DNA of 5,853 nucleotides from Clostridia bacterium (GTDB lineage: Bacteria; Bacillota_A; Clostridia; Christensenellales; Aristaeellaceae). Both the position numbers and the translations under genes were made by a program. This document shows positions 1-5,509 of the stretch, in pieces; the stretch's first letter is position 1, and each line of letters opens with the position of its first letter. A model generated the notes under the pieces. It ran no database searches. It was given only the letters and a program-made list of their open reading frames with translations, and was not told the origin of the DNA. The DNA is taken from assembly GCA_900754775.1 (NCBI GenBank), contig CAAEDZ010000103.1:1-5853 (forward strand), in the 5' to 3' direction.

Positions 1-2011
1 TACGCCCGCGTTTTGCCTCGCCGCCACCCATTTTGAGCAGCGTTTCGCGCTTGTATTTGTAGAGGTTTGGCAGTTCTTCCTCATCCTTTTTGCCGCCAGC
101 GCCGCGCTCGCAGCGGTTGCCGGAGATGAAGCGGCCGCCGTCGGCAAAGGTGTTGATCGTCAGTTTGCAGCGGTTTTCGCAGCCCTTGCACACCGCCGGG
201 CGCGAGGTGTGGGAAAACTTCGCCAATTCCTCCGGGGAGAGTATGCCGGACTTTTTCAGCCGCATGGCGCACAGCGCCGCGCCGTAAGCGCCCATCAGCC
301 CGGCGATGTCCGGGCGGATGACGTCGCGCCCCAGTTCGCGCTCGAAGGCGCGCAGTATGGCGTCGTTGTGGAACGTGCCGCCCTGCACCACCACATTGCG
401 CCCCAGTTCGTCGGCGGAGCCGGCGCGGATGACCTTGTAGACGGCGTTTTTGACCACGCTGACGGAAAGCCCGGCGGAGATGTCCTCCACCGTGGCGCCG
501 TCGCGCTGCGCCTGCTTGACCGAGGAGTTCATGAACACCGTGCAGCGGCTGCCGAGGTCCACGGGCGCGCGGGCGAAGAGCCCCTTGGCGGCAAACTCCT
601 GGACGCCCATGTTCATGGACTTGGCAAACGTCTCGATAAACGAGCCGCAGCCCGAGGAACAGGCCTCGTTGAGCATGATGCCGTCGATCGTCCCGTTGCG
701 TATGCGGAAGCACTTGATGTCCTGCCCGCCGATGTCGAGAATGAAGTCCACGTCCGGGCAGAAGTGGCGCGCGGCCATGAAGTGGGCGATGGTCTCCACC
801 ACGCCGATGTCCACATGGAAGGCGTGGCGGATGAGGTCCTCGCCGTAGCCGGTCACGGCGCTGCCGAGGATGGGCACGCGCCCCTGCGTGCGGCGGTAGA
901 TCTCGCCCAGTTCGCGGCGCACGATCTCCACGGGGTCGCCGTTGTTGGAGGCGTAGTAAGTGTACAAAAGCTCCTTGTTTTCGGAAACGAGCGCCAGCTT
1001 CGTGGTGGTGCTGCCGCAGTCGATGCCCAGATAGGCCCCGCCGCGATAGGTGGAAAGCTCCGCGCGCGGCACGGAGGCGCGGGCGTGGCGGGAGGTGAAG
1101 GCGGCGTATTCGGCCTTGTCCGCAAACAGCGGCGGCAGCGTCTGCGCCCCGGAGACCACTTTGGCCGTGGCCAGACGCTCGCGCAGCGTATCGAGGGTGA
1201 AGGCGTCCGTGGCGCGCGTGGCGAACATGGCCGCGCCCCGCGCCACGGCAAAGCGCCCCCACTCGGGGAACATGGCGTCCCCGTCCGGGAGCTTCAGCGT
1301 TTCGCGGAAGCGCTGGCGCAGACCCTGACAGTAGTACAAAGGCCCGCCGAGGAACAGCACCTTGCCCGCGATCCTGCGCCCCTGCGCCAGTCCGGCTATG
1401 GTCTGGTTGACGATGGCCTGAAAGATGCTCATGGCCACGTCTTCCTTGCGCGCGCCCTGATTGAGCAGCGGCTGTATGTCCGTCTTGGCGAACACGCCGC
1501 AGCGGGAGGCGATGGGGTAGATGCGCGTGGATTGCTGGCTGAGTCGGTCCAGTTCGGCCACGTCCACGTGCAAAAGCGTGGCCATCTGGTCGATGAACGC
1601 GCCCGTGCCGCCGGCGCAGCTGCCGTTCATGCGCTCCTCCATGGCGCCGGTCGCGCGGTCGAAGAAGATGATCTTCGCGTCCTCGCCGCCCAGCTCGACC
1701 ACCACATTGGTGTCCGGCGCCAGCGCGCGCACAAGCTCGCCCACCACGAACACTTCCTGCTGGAAGGGCAGATCCGCCGCCTCGGCCAGACCGATGCCCG
1801 CCGAGCCGGAGACGGCCGCGCGCAGAAGTCCGCCCTGCGTGAGCGGCGCAAGATCGGAGAGCATCTCCAGTATCTTCTGCCGCGCCTGCGAATAGTGGCG
1901 CTCGTAGCGCTCGTAGAGTACGTCTCCGCCCTCCATCAGCGCCAGTTTGACCGTCCTGGAGCCGATATCGATCCCCAGCGAACGAATGGGCTGTTCCTGC
2001 GTCTGTTTCAT
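1..2011 (-). CDS. 2-hydroxyacyl-CoA dehydratase activase, tandem BcrAD/BadFG-type ATPase (partial, C-terminus outside window)
   Basis: Starts at the ATG whose complement is 2009-2011 and stays open to position 1, giving 670 residues. There are two ASKHA-fold ATPase domains. Domain 1 has the phosphate motif [14 protein letters not shown] (12-25), [11 protein letters not shown] (104-114), and [11 protein letters not shown] with Cys132, then SRCGVF with Cys171. Domain 2 repeats this: [15 protein letters not shown] (327-341), LDIGGQDIK (425-433), [11 protein letters not shown] with Cys451, and SRCTVF with Cys490. In the HgdC family, two such cysteines per subunit hold a [4Fe-4S] cluster at the homodimer interface; ATP hydrolysis then drives one electron into the dehydratase. 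A further cysteine group, Cys608, Cys611, Cys615 and Cys634, follows the second domain and may bind metal. Fused clostridial homologues of about 1400 residues carry dehydratase-like domains beyond this point, so roughly half the protein is probably missing. A weak Shine-Dalgarno (AAGGCGAG) precedes the start. The family is sure; the acyl-CoA substrate, if any, is unknown. Confidence 0.93.
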   Translation of the reverse strand, partial: MKQTQEQPIRSLGIDIGSRTVKLALMEGGDVLYERYERHYSQARQKILEMLSDLAPLTQGGLLRAAVSGSAGIGLAEAADLPFQQEVFVVGELVRALAPDTNVVVELGGEDAKIIFFDRATGAMEERMNGSCAGGTGAFIDQMATLLHVDVAELDRLSQQSTRIYPIASRCGVFAKTDIQPLLNQGARKEDVAMSIFQAIVNQTIAGLAQGRRIAGKVLFLGGPLYYCQGLRQRFRETLKLPDGDAMFPEWGRFAVARGAAMFATRATDAFTLDTLRERLATAKVVSGAQTLPPLFADKAEYAAFTSRHARASVPRAELSTYRGGAYLGIDCGSTTTKLALVSENKELLYTYYASNNGDPVEIVRRELGEIYRRTQGRVPILGSAVTGYGEDLIRHAFHVDIGVVETIAHFMAARHFCPDVDFILDIGGQDIKCFRIRNGTIDGIMLNEACSSGCGSFIETFAKSMNMGVQEFAAKGLFARAPVDLGSRCTVFMNSSVKQAQRDGATVEDISAGLSVSVVKNAVYKVIRAGSADELGRNVVVQGGTFHNDAILRAFERELGRDVIRPDIAGLMGAYGAALCAMRLKKSGILSPEELAKFSHTSRPAVCKGCENRCKLTINTFADGGRFISGNRCERGAGGKKDEEELPNLYKYKRETLLKMGGGEAKRGR

Positions 2012-2028
2012 TCCGATCTCGCCTTCGC

Positions 2029-2043
2029 GCCGGCTGGGCCGGC
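2029..2043 (-). other. GC hairpin in the activase 5' leader
   Basis: GCCGGC, three bases, then GCCGGC form a perfect 6-bp stem. It lies between the proposed transcription start and the weak Shine-Dalgarno of the activase. On the minus strand the stem is preceded, not followed, by a T run, so it is not a terminator for the activase strand. It could protect the mRNA 5' end or affect ribosome access; no role is shown. Confidence 0.4.
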
Positions 2044-2060
2044 AAAAATGATTACTTATA

Positions 2061-2089
2061 TTTATAGCACAGTATACTATACCACAGAA
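2061..2089 (-). promoter_or_regulatory. Probable extended -10 promoter for the activase
   Basis: Read on the minus strand, TGC precedes TATAAA (complement of 2061-2066), which gives an extended -10 element. The -35 position 17 bp upstream is TTCTGT, a poor match, as is common with extended -10 promoters. The start site would fall near 2054 and give a leader of about 43 nt. The surroundings are AT-rich (2044-2090) in an otherwise GC-rich window. A second -10-like hexamer, TATACT, lies inside the palindrome AGTATACT at 2071-2078 and can be read on either strand, so the exact start is uncertain. Confidence 0.45.
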
Positions 2090-2153
2090 ATGTTGACCGA
2101 CCGTTAATGGCAAAGCGCGGGGGACAATTTAATGATGTGGGCAAAAGCGTTAA

Positions 2154-2167
2154 TTTTTGCGCAAAAA
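2154..2167. promoter_or_regulatory. Perfect 14-bp palindrome, possible operator
   Basis: TTTTTGCGCAAAAA is an uninterrupted perfect palindrome about 65 bp upstream of the LytM gene start and about 100 bp upstream of the proposed activase start site. A related GCAAAA at 2141-2146 pairs with TTTTGC at 2155-2160, so an overlapping alternative hairpin exists. A symmetric site in a divergent intergenic region suggests a dimeric regulator, but I recognise no known operator consensus. Confidence 0.35.
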
Positions 2168-2181
2168 GCTCCCTCCCGCCC

Positions 2182-2210
2182 GTATGGAGCCGCGTTTTGC
2201 GGCGATACTG
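2182..2210 (+). promoter_or_regulatory. Possible sigma-F-type forespore promoter for the SpoIIQ-like gene
   Basis: GGCGATACTG at 2201-2210 fits the Bacillus subtilis sigma-F -10 pattern GGnrAnAnT. GTATG at 2182-2186 resembles the -35 pattern GYWTA with one mismatch. The spacer is 14 bp, one shorter than usual. spoIIQ is a sigma-F target in Bacillus and in Clostridioides difficile, so the match is functionally sensible. The predicted start, around 2215-2217, would leave a very short leader with the Shine-Dalgarno at its 5' end, which weakens the call. Confidence 0.35.
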
Positions 2211-2230
2211 GAAGCAGGGAGGGATACTGT

Positions 2231-2896
2231 ATGAAGCATGTACGCATCTGGTTGCGCAGCGCGGCGCGTGCGATCGCCGCGCTGGCGGGCAAACTGCGCC
2301 CCAAACTGAGCGCCTTCTGGTCGCGCTTTGGCTATGTGACGTCCATGGCGGCGCTCCTTCTGCTGATTGGCGCGGCGGCGACCATCTACCGCGGCCGCGT
2401 CGCGCGGCAGGCCGTACCCGCGCCCACGCCCACGCCGCAGCCGGCGCTGGCCTCGAGCCTCAATGTCGGCGCGGAGGAGGAAGAGGAGAAAACGGCCTTT
2501 CTGCCGCCGCTCGACGGCGAAGTGGTGGGGGAATACCGCCCCGACGCGCTGGTGTGGTCGGACACCCTGCAGCTGTGGCAGACGCACGCGGCGCTGGACA
2601 TCGCCGCCCCGCTGGGCACGGCGGTGCTGGCCTGCGCCGACGGCACGGTGACGGAGGTCTACCGCGATCCGCTGCTGGGCTATACCGTGCGCCTTGAACA
2701 CGAAGACGGCCATGAAAGCCTCTACGCCTGCCTGCAAAGCGCGGAGATGGTCGAAGCGGGCCAGCGCGTAAAGATGGGCGAGGTCATCGGCGCGGTGGGC
2801 GAGAGCGCGGACAGCGAGGCAGCGCTGGGCGCGCACCTGCACTTCGCCTTTTTCCTGGATGGCGAAGCGGTGATGCCGCCCATGGAGGAAACGTGA
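2231..2896 (+). CDS. Membrane-anchored M23/LytM-domain protein, SpoIIQ-like
   Basis: 221 residues, starting at ATG 2231, seven bases after a strong AGGGAGGG (2216-2223). A basic N-terminus is followed by one membrane segment (about 36-53), a linker rich in Pro and Thr (APTPTPQP, 64-71), an acidic EEEEE stretch (82-86) and a LytM domain (about 95-215). His119 and Asp123 (THAALD) and His204 (HLHF, 202-205) give the full zinc triad. The catalytic histidine expected in the YxHL motif is replaced by Cys167 (YACL). SpoIIQ is made in the forespore and crosses the intermembrane space to bind SpoIIIAH, holding the engulfing membranes together. The match rests on size, single anchor, the LVWSDTLQLWQTH lead-in, the DPLLGY segment and the longer SEAALGAHLHF loop. 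It could instead be another cell-wall LytM protein. It ends tail to tail with the acetyltransferase gene. Confidence 0.85.
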   Translation: MKHVRIWLRSAARAIAALAGKLRPKLSAFWSRFGYVTSMAALLLLIGAAATIYRGRVARQAVPAPTPTPQPALASSLNVGAEEEEEKTAFLPPLDGEVVGEYRPDALVWSDTLQLWQTHAALDIAAPLGTAVLACADGTVTEVYRDPLLGYTVRLEHEDGHESLYACLQSAEMVEAGQRVKMGEVIGAVGESADSEAALGAHLHFAFFLDGEAVMPPMEET

Positions 2897-2897
2897 T

Positions 2898-3470
2898 TCA
2901 GGAATGCGCGCGCAGATAGTCGCCGCGCAGCGCCGCGTAAAGCTCCACATCCACGAATTTTCCCTTGTTGCACAGCCGCTGGCGCAGCGTCCCCTCGCGG
3001 ACCATGCCCACCTTGCGCATCACCGCGCCAGAGGCGGGGTTGTCCACCTCGTGCTGGGCCTCGATGCGGTTGAGCTTGAGGCGGCGGAAGCCAAAATCCA
3101 GCACCAGACCCAGCGCCTCGGTCATGATGCCCTGATTCCAGTAGGCTCGGCCGAGGGAATAGCCGACCTCGGCGGAGGCGTTTTCCTCCTGTATCCACAT
3201 AAAGCCGATGGTGCCGACCACGCGGCCCTCGCGCTTTAAGACGATGCCCCAGCTCGACGGCTCACCCAGCCGGTAGCGCCTGAGCATGTAGCGGATGTAG
3301 GAGCGGCTCTCCGAGGGCGAGGTGTGCGCCGTCCACAACACGTGGCGGGCGACCTCGGCATCGCGGCTGTAATCGTATATATCCGGCGCGTCGCGCATGC
3401 AGAGCCTGCGCAAAAGGAGCCGCTCGCTCTCCAGCGCCGGAAGGTCGCAAAGCGGCGCGAGGGAAATCAT
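2898..3470 (-). CDS. GNAT-family N-acetyltransferase, RimJ/RimL type
   Basis: 190 residues. It opens with LESERLLLRRL (13-23), the usual N-terminal strand of RimJ/RimL-like acetyltransferases. The core strand GRVVGTIGF (82-90) and EVGYSLGRAYWNQGIMTEAL (101-120) follow; the latter contains the acetyl-CoA binding region in the variant form (W-N-Q-G-x-x-T-E-A). RIEAQHEVDNPASGAVMRKVGM (135-156) is the typical C-terminal motif, where Asn144 and Ser147 are commonly conserved. These enzymes move acetyl from acetyl-CoA to an amine, often a protein N-terminus or a small molecule such as an antibiotic or polyamine; the substrate here cannot be told. The ATG overlaps the TGA of the Nudix gene (ATGA, 3467-3470), so the two genes are probably translationally coupled. 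An AGAGG lies close to the start. Confidence 0.93.
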   Translation of the reverse strand: MISLAPLCDLPALESERLLLRRLCMRDAPDIYDYSRDAEVARHVLWTAHTSPSESRSYIRYMLRRYRLGEPSSWGIVLKREGRVVGTIGFMWIQEENASAEVGYSLGRAYWNQGIMTEALGLVLDFGFRRLKLNRIEAQHEVDNPASGAVMRKVGMVREGTLRQRLCNKGKFVDVELYAALRGDYLRAHS

Positions 3471-4030
3471 GCCTCTTTGCCCATGCGCGCCTTGGCGAGC
3501 AAAAGGGCGCAGACGGTCTTGCCGTCGGCGATCTCTCCGCGCTCCGCCGCCTGAATGGCCTCATAAAGCGGCAGGCGCACCACGTTCAAAAACTCGTCCT
3601 CGTCCGGCGCTGCCTCGCCGCGCTTCAGCTCCGTCGCCAGATAGAGGGAGATCTTTTCGTTGGAAAAGCCCGGCGTGGTGAAGATGTCGGCAAGGTGTGT
3701 CCACGCGCCTGCCTCCAGCCCCGTCTCCTCATGCAATTCACGCTTGGCGGCCAAAAGCCTGTCCTCGTCCACGCTGTCGAGCTTGCCGGCGGGTATCTCC
3801 AAGAGTACCTGCCCGATGGGCGCGCGGTACTGGCGTACCAGATAGGTATAGCCCTCGTCGTCAACGGGCAACACGGCGCTCGCGCCCACGTGCATGGCCA
3901 CCTCGCGCTTGGCGAGCTTGCCGTTGGGGAGCTTTGCCGTCAGGTGGTCGATGTGCAGGATGATGCCGTCGAACACGCGCTCGCGGCCGACGATGGTCTC
4001 CAAAATGCGTTCGTCGCCTTGTCTTGCCAT
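3467..4030 (-). CDS. Nudix hydrolase, ADP-ribose pyrophosphatase (NudF-like)
   Basis: 187 residues from the ATG at 4030. I prefer this start to an upstream in-frame ATG at 4063 because GGAGATGAG lies just before 4030 and the upstream ATG has no ribosome site. The Nudix box spans 82-105: Gly82, then Arg97-Glu98-Leu, Glu101-Glu102 and Gly104, with the metal-binding glutamates intact. The spacing from Gly82 to Arg97-Glu98 is one residue longer than the classical box. TTPGFSNEKISLYLA (118-132), with Pro120 sixteen residues after the box glycine, is typical of ADP-ribose pyrophosphatases, as is LVRQYRAPI followed by EIPAGKL before the box. Such enzymes split ADP-ribose, or related nucleoside diphosphate sugars, into AMP and ribose 5-phosphate in the cytosol. 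It is the first gene of a two-gene unit with the GNAT acetyltransferase. Confidence 0.93.
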   Translation of the reverse strand: MARQGDERILETIVGRERVFDGIILHIDHLTAKLPNGKLAKREVAMHVGASAVLPVDDEGYTYLVRQYRAPIGQVLLEIPAGKLDSVDEDRLLAAKRELHEETGLEAGAWTHLADIFTTPGFSNEKISLYLATELKRGEAAPDEDEFLNVVRLPLYEAIQAAERGEIADGKTVCALLLAKARMGKEA

Positions 4031-4049
4031 GACGCTCTCATCTCCGAAA

Positions 4050-4064
4050 CATGGAATTACCATG
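4050..4064. repeat. 15-bp inverted repeat in the Nudix promoter region
   Basis: CATGG, five bases, CCATG: perfect 5-bp arms. On the minus strand a -35-like TTGACC (complement of 4083-4088) lies 18 bp upstream of CATGGT (complement of 4059-4064), a poor -10 that falls inside this repeat. If that promoter is real, a protein bound here would block it. The upstream in-frame ATG of the Nudix reading frame is part of the same repeat, which further disfavours it as the start codon. Confidence 0.3.
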
Positions 4065-4105
4065 AAATATTCGCGCTTTCGCGGTCAATTCCTGCCCGTA
4101 CCCCC

Positions 4106-4134
4106 TAGTCAGCGGCGTGAAAATGTTGTATAAT
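4106..4134 (+). promoter_or_regulatory. Housekeeping promoter for the P-loop/membrane protein operon
   Basis: A perfect -10 TATAAT at 4129-4134 is preceded by TAGTCA at 4106-4111 (4 of 6 matches to TTGACA) with an ideal 17-bp spacer. Transcription would begin near 4141 and leave a leader of about 44 nt. Confidence 0.75.
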
Positions 4135-4147
4135 GGAAGAAAGCTCC

Positions 4148-4160
4148 CGGGCACAGCCCG
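4148..4160 (+). other. Small GC hairpin in the leader of the P-loop gene
   Basis: CGGGC, ACA, GCCCG form a 5-bp perfect stem with a 3-base loop, close to the predicted 5' end and ten bases upstream of the Shine-Dalgarno. There is no T run after it, so it is not a terminator. It may stabilise the 5' end of the mRNA. Confidence 0.35.
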
Positions 4161-4184
4161 TCAAAAATGAAAGGAGTGGTTCCC

Positions 4185-4610
4185 ATGATACAGATCATCT
4201 CCGGCGTCAAGGGCAGCGGCAAGACCAAGCGCCTTCTCGACCAGACCAACGACGCGCTCAAGGTGGAGCACGGCGACATCGTTTTTATCGACGACGACAA
4301 GCGCTACATGTATGACCTGCGCCACGAGATACGCTTCGTGGACGCGAGCGCCTATCCCATCGCCCACGGCTGCTCGCCGGACGCGTTTCTGGCCTTTATC
4401 AGCGGCATGCTGGCCGTGAACTATGACATTACGCTCATCAGCATCGACGCATTCCTGAAGCTCGTCCACATCGACGACCCCGCGGAACTGACGCCCTTCT
4501 TCGCGGCGCTTGACAAGCTCTCGCAGGAACACAACTGCAACTTCATGGTCTCCGTGAGCATGGAGGTCGAGAAGCTGCCCGCGGAAGTGCTGGCCTACGT
4601 GCAGAAGTGA
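4185..4610 (+). CDS. Small P-loop NTPase of unknown function
   Basis: 141 residues. The start ATG 4185 lies eight bases after AAAGGAG (4170-4176). An earlier in-frame ATG at 4167 is rejected because it overlaps that ribosome site. A Walker A motif GVKGSGKT (7-14) sits right at the N-terminus, and hydrophobic ITLISID ending in Asp88 is the likely Walker B. A conserved-looking FIDDDKRYMYDL (34-45) lies between them. The protein is short for an NTPase and has no membrane segment or recognisable partner domain. Similar small clostridial proteins are sometimes labelled ATP-binding protein or twitching-motility PilT; I see no PilT secretion-ATPase features such as the Asp and His boxes. It shares an operon with a tiny membrane protein one base downstream, so it may act at the membrane. 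Function unknown. Confidence 0.88.
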   Translation: MIQIISGVKGSGKTKRLLDQTNDALKVEHGDIVFIDDDKRYMYDLRHEIRFVDASAYPIAHGCSPDAFLAFISGMLAVNYDITLISIDAFLKLVHIDDPAELTPFFAALDKLSQEHNCNFMVSVSMEVEKLPAEVLAYVQK

Positions 4611-4611
4611 T

Positions 4612-4833
4612 ATGCGCTTCTGGCCAAAGCTGATCTTTCTGCTCGTCCTTATCGCGCTGCTCGCCTTTGCGGGCGCGCGCCTGTTCGGCATGGTGATGGG
4701 GCTTCTGGAAAGTATTTCCACCGGCGGCACGGTCACGCATGATCCGCAGTTCGCCGTCATAGAGCCAACGCCCACGCCGCGCGTGTTCACCGATCAGGAC
4801 TATGACAGCGTGCAGGGCGTGCGCGAGGAATAG
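4612..4833 (+). CDS. Small single-pass membrane protein
   Basis: 73 residues. The ATG follows the NTPase stop codon after one base. Its own Shine-Dalgarno is weak (AGAAGTGAT), so translation probably depends on coupling to the upstream gene. A short positive N-terminus (MRFWPK) is followed by one hydrophobic helix (about 7-22, [16 protein letters not shown]), then a tail with EPTPTPR (51-57) and an acidic end ([13 protein letters not shown]). By the positive-inside rule both Arg2 and Lys6 suggest the N-terminus inside and the tail outside. The codon use resembles its neighbours and the reading frame ends just before a strong terminator, which supports a real gene. I do not recognise a family. 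Confidence 0.72.
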   Translation: MRFWPKLIFLLVLIALLAFAGARLFGMVMGLLESISTGGTVTHDPQFAVIEPTPTPRVFTDQDYDSVQGVREE

Positions 4834-4844
4834 CAGATATGTCC

Positions 4845-4883
4845 AACGGGCCTTCGCGGAGAAATTCCGCGCGGGCCCGTTTT
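4845..4883 (+). terminator. Strong intrinsic terminator
   Basis: AACGGGCC (4845-4852) pairs with the complementary arm GGCCCGTT (4874-4881), and GCGGA (4856-4860) pairs with TCCGC (4866-4870) around a short GAAAT loop; a one- or two-base mismatch interrupts the stem. The stem is very GC-rich and ends in a TTTT run at 4880-4883. It lies 11 bases after the membrane protein stop codon and separates that operon from the rplM promoter. Confidence 0.88.
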
Positions 4884-4888
4884 CATGG

Positions 4889-4905
4889 TTTAATTTGAGA
4901 TTAAA
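4889..4905. repeat. AT-rich inverted repeat upstream of the rplM promoter
   Basis: TTTAAT, five bases, ATTAAA: perfect 6-bp arms, in an AT-rich patch (4886-4909) between the terminator and the -35 element at 4931. It could act as a distal UP-like element that raises transcription of the ribosomal operon, but it lies about 60-77 bases before the start site, farther than most UP elements. Confidence 0.35.
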
Positions 4906-4930
4906 TTTGCGCTTTTGCCGGCGCGGCGCG

Positions 4931-4959
4931 TTGACGGGGCGGGGGAAATGCGCTATAAT
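4931..4959 (+). promoter_or_regulatory. Housekeeping promoter of the rplM-rpsI operon
   Basis: TTGACG at 4931-4936 (5 of 6) and a perfect TATAAT at 4954-4959 are separated by exactly 17 bp. The transcription start would fall near 4966. This near-consensus promoter suits a highly expressed ribosomal operon. Confidence 0.9.
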
Positions 4960-4965
4960 ACAGTT

Positions 4966-5062
4966 TGTGTCAGTCCGCTCACTAGCCCCGAGCGCGATTG
5001 ATGTTTGCGCCGTACTGACCACACGCGCGCAGGTTGATCGTAATATTTGGGAGGAATCATCT
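4966..5062 (+). ncRNA. Structured 5' leader of rplM, candidate L13-type autoregulatory leader
   Basis: The predicted transcript begins at the foot of a long-range stem: TGTG plus TCAGT (4966-4974) pairs with ACTGA plus CACA (5014-5023), nine pairs with a single bulged C at 5019. Inside it CGCTC (4976-4980) pairs with GAGCG (4990-4994), and GCGC at 4993-4996 can instead pair with GCGC at 5007-5010, so the inner part has two competing forms. The leader then runs to the GGGAGG Shine-Dalgarno at 5049-5054. Bacillota rplM genes are known to carry an L13 leader motif thought to bind L13. I infer the same role here from position and structure; I could not compare it with the family model. Confidence 0.55.
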
Positions 5063-5491
5063 GTGAGTACGTATATGGCGAATCCTCAGAACGTCGAACG
5101 TACCTGGTACGTCATCGACGCCGAGGGTCAGGTGCTGGGCCGCCTTGCTTCGCAGGTCGCGTCCATGCTCCGCGGCAAGCATAAGCCCACGTTCACGCCT
5201 CATGTGGATTGCGGCGACTACATCATCGTCGTCAACTGCGACAAGCTGGTGCTGACCGGCCGCAAGCTCGACCAGAAGCTCTACCGCTATCACACCGGTT
5301 ATCCGGGCGGACTGAAGGAGATCAAGTACCGCAAATTGATGCAGAACAAGAGCACGTTCGCCTTCAAGGAGGCCGTGCGCCGCATGCTGCCCAAGGGCCC
5401 CCTCGGCTACGCGATGCTCAAGAAGCTGCACGCCTATGCCGGCCCCGAACACACCCATCAGGCTCAGAAGCCCGTGGAATACAAGCTGTAA
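5063..5491 (+). CDS. rplM: 50S ribosomal protein L13
   Basis: 142 residues, the normal length for bacterial L13. The start is GTG at 5063, eight bases after GGGAGG (5049-5054), which yields the N-terminus MSTYMAN common in Clostridia. The open frame extends upstream to an ATG at 4802, but that lies before the terminator and promoter, and the ATG at 5075 lies inside the conserved N-terminus. Family landmarks are [16 protein letters not shown] (15-30), [19 protein letters not shown] (38-56), [15 protein letters not shown] (64-78), the [12 protein letters not shown] stretch (104-115) and the signature [13 protein letters not shown] (125-137). L13 binds 23S rRNA and is an early assembly protein of the large subunit. 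It is the first gene of the rplM-rpsI operon. Confidence 0.99.
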   Translation: MSTYMANPQNVERTWYVIDAEGQVLGRLASQVASMLRGKHKPTFTPHVDCGDYIIVVNCDKLVLTGRKLDQKLYRYHTGYPGGLKEIKYRKLMQNKSTFAFKEAVRRMLPKGPLGYAMLKKLHAYAGPEHTHQAQKPVEYKL

Positions 5492-5509
5492 CAGGGAGGA
5501 GGACGGAAA

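Noticed and set aside
81..2045. Long open frames of over 600 codons on both strands across the activase gene
   Set aside because: They are rich in Arg, Ala, Gly and His with no recognisable motifs. They arise because the GC-rich codons of the real gene leave few stops in other frames.
2093..2098. TTGACC at 2093-2098 as a -35 element for the LytM gene
   Set aside because: No usable -10 hexamer is found 16-18 bp downstream, where the sequence is GC-rich.
2132..2230. Longer N-terminus for the LytM protein from an ATG at 2132
   Set aside because: The extension carries no Shine-Dalgarno and covers the palindrome and the proposed promoter, while ATG 2231 has AGGGAGGG at ideal spacing.
4031..4063. 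Upstream start for the Nudix protein at the ATG complementing 4061-4063
   Set aside because: No ribosome binding site precedes it, and the extra residues match nothing typical; the start at 4030 has GGAGATGAG.
4185..4610. Naming the small NTPase PilT, a twitching-motility ATPase
   Set aside because: Only the Walker motifs fit. It is far too short and lacks the other conserved boxes of secretion ATPases; the label in related genomes appears to be a loose transfer.
4802..5062. N-terminal extension of L13 back to an ATG at 4802
   Set aside because: It would cross the terminator and start before the operon promoter. GTG 5063 has a strong Shine-Dalgarno and gives the normal L13 length and N-terminus.
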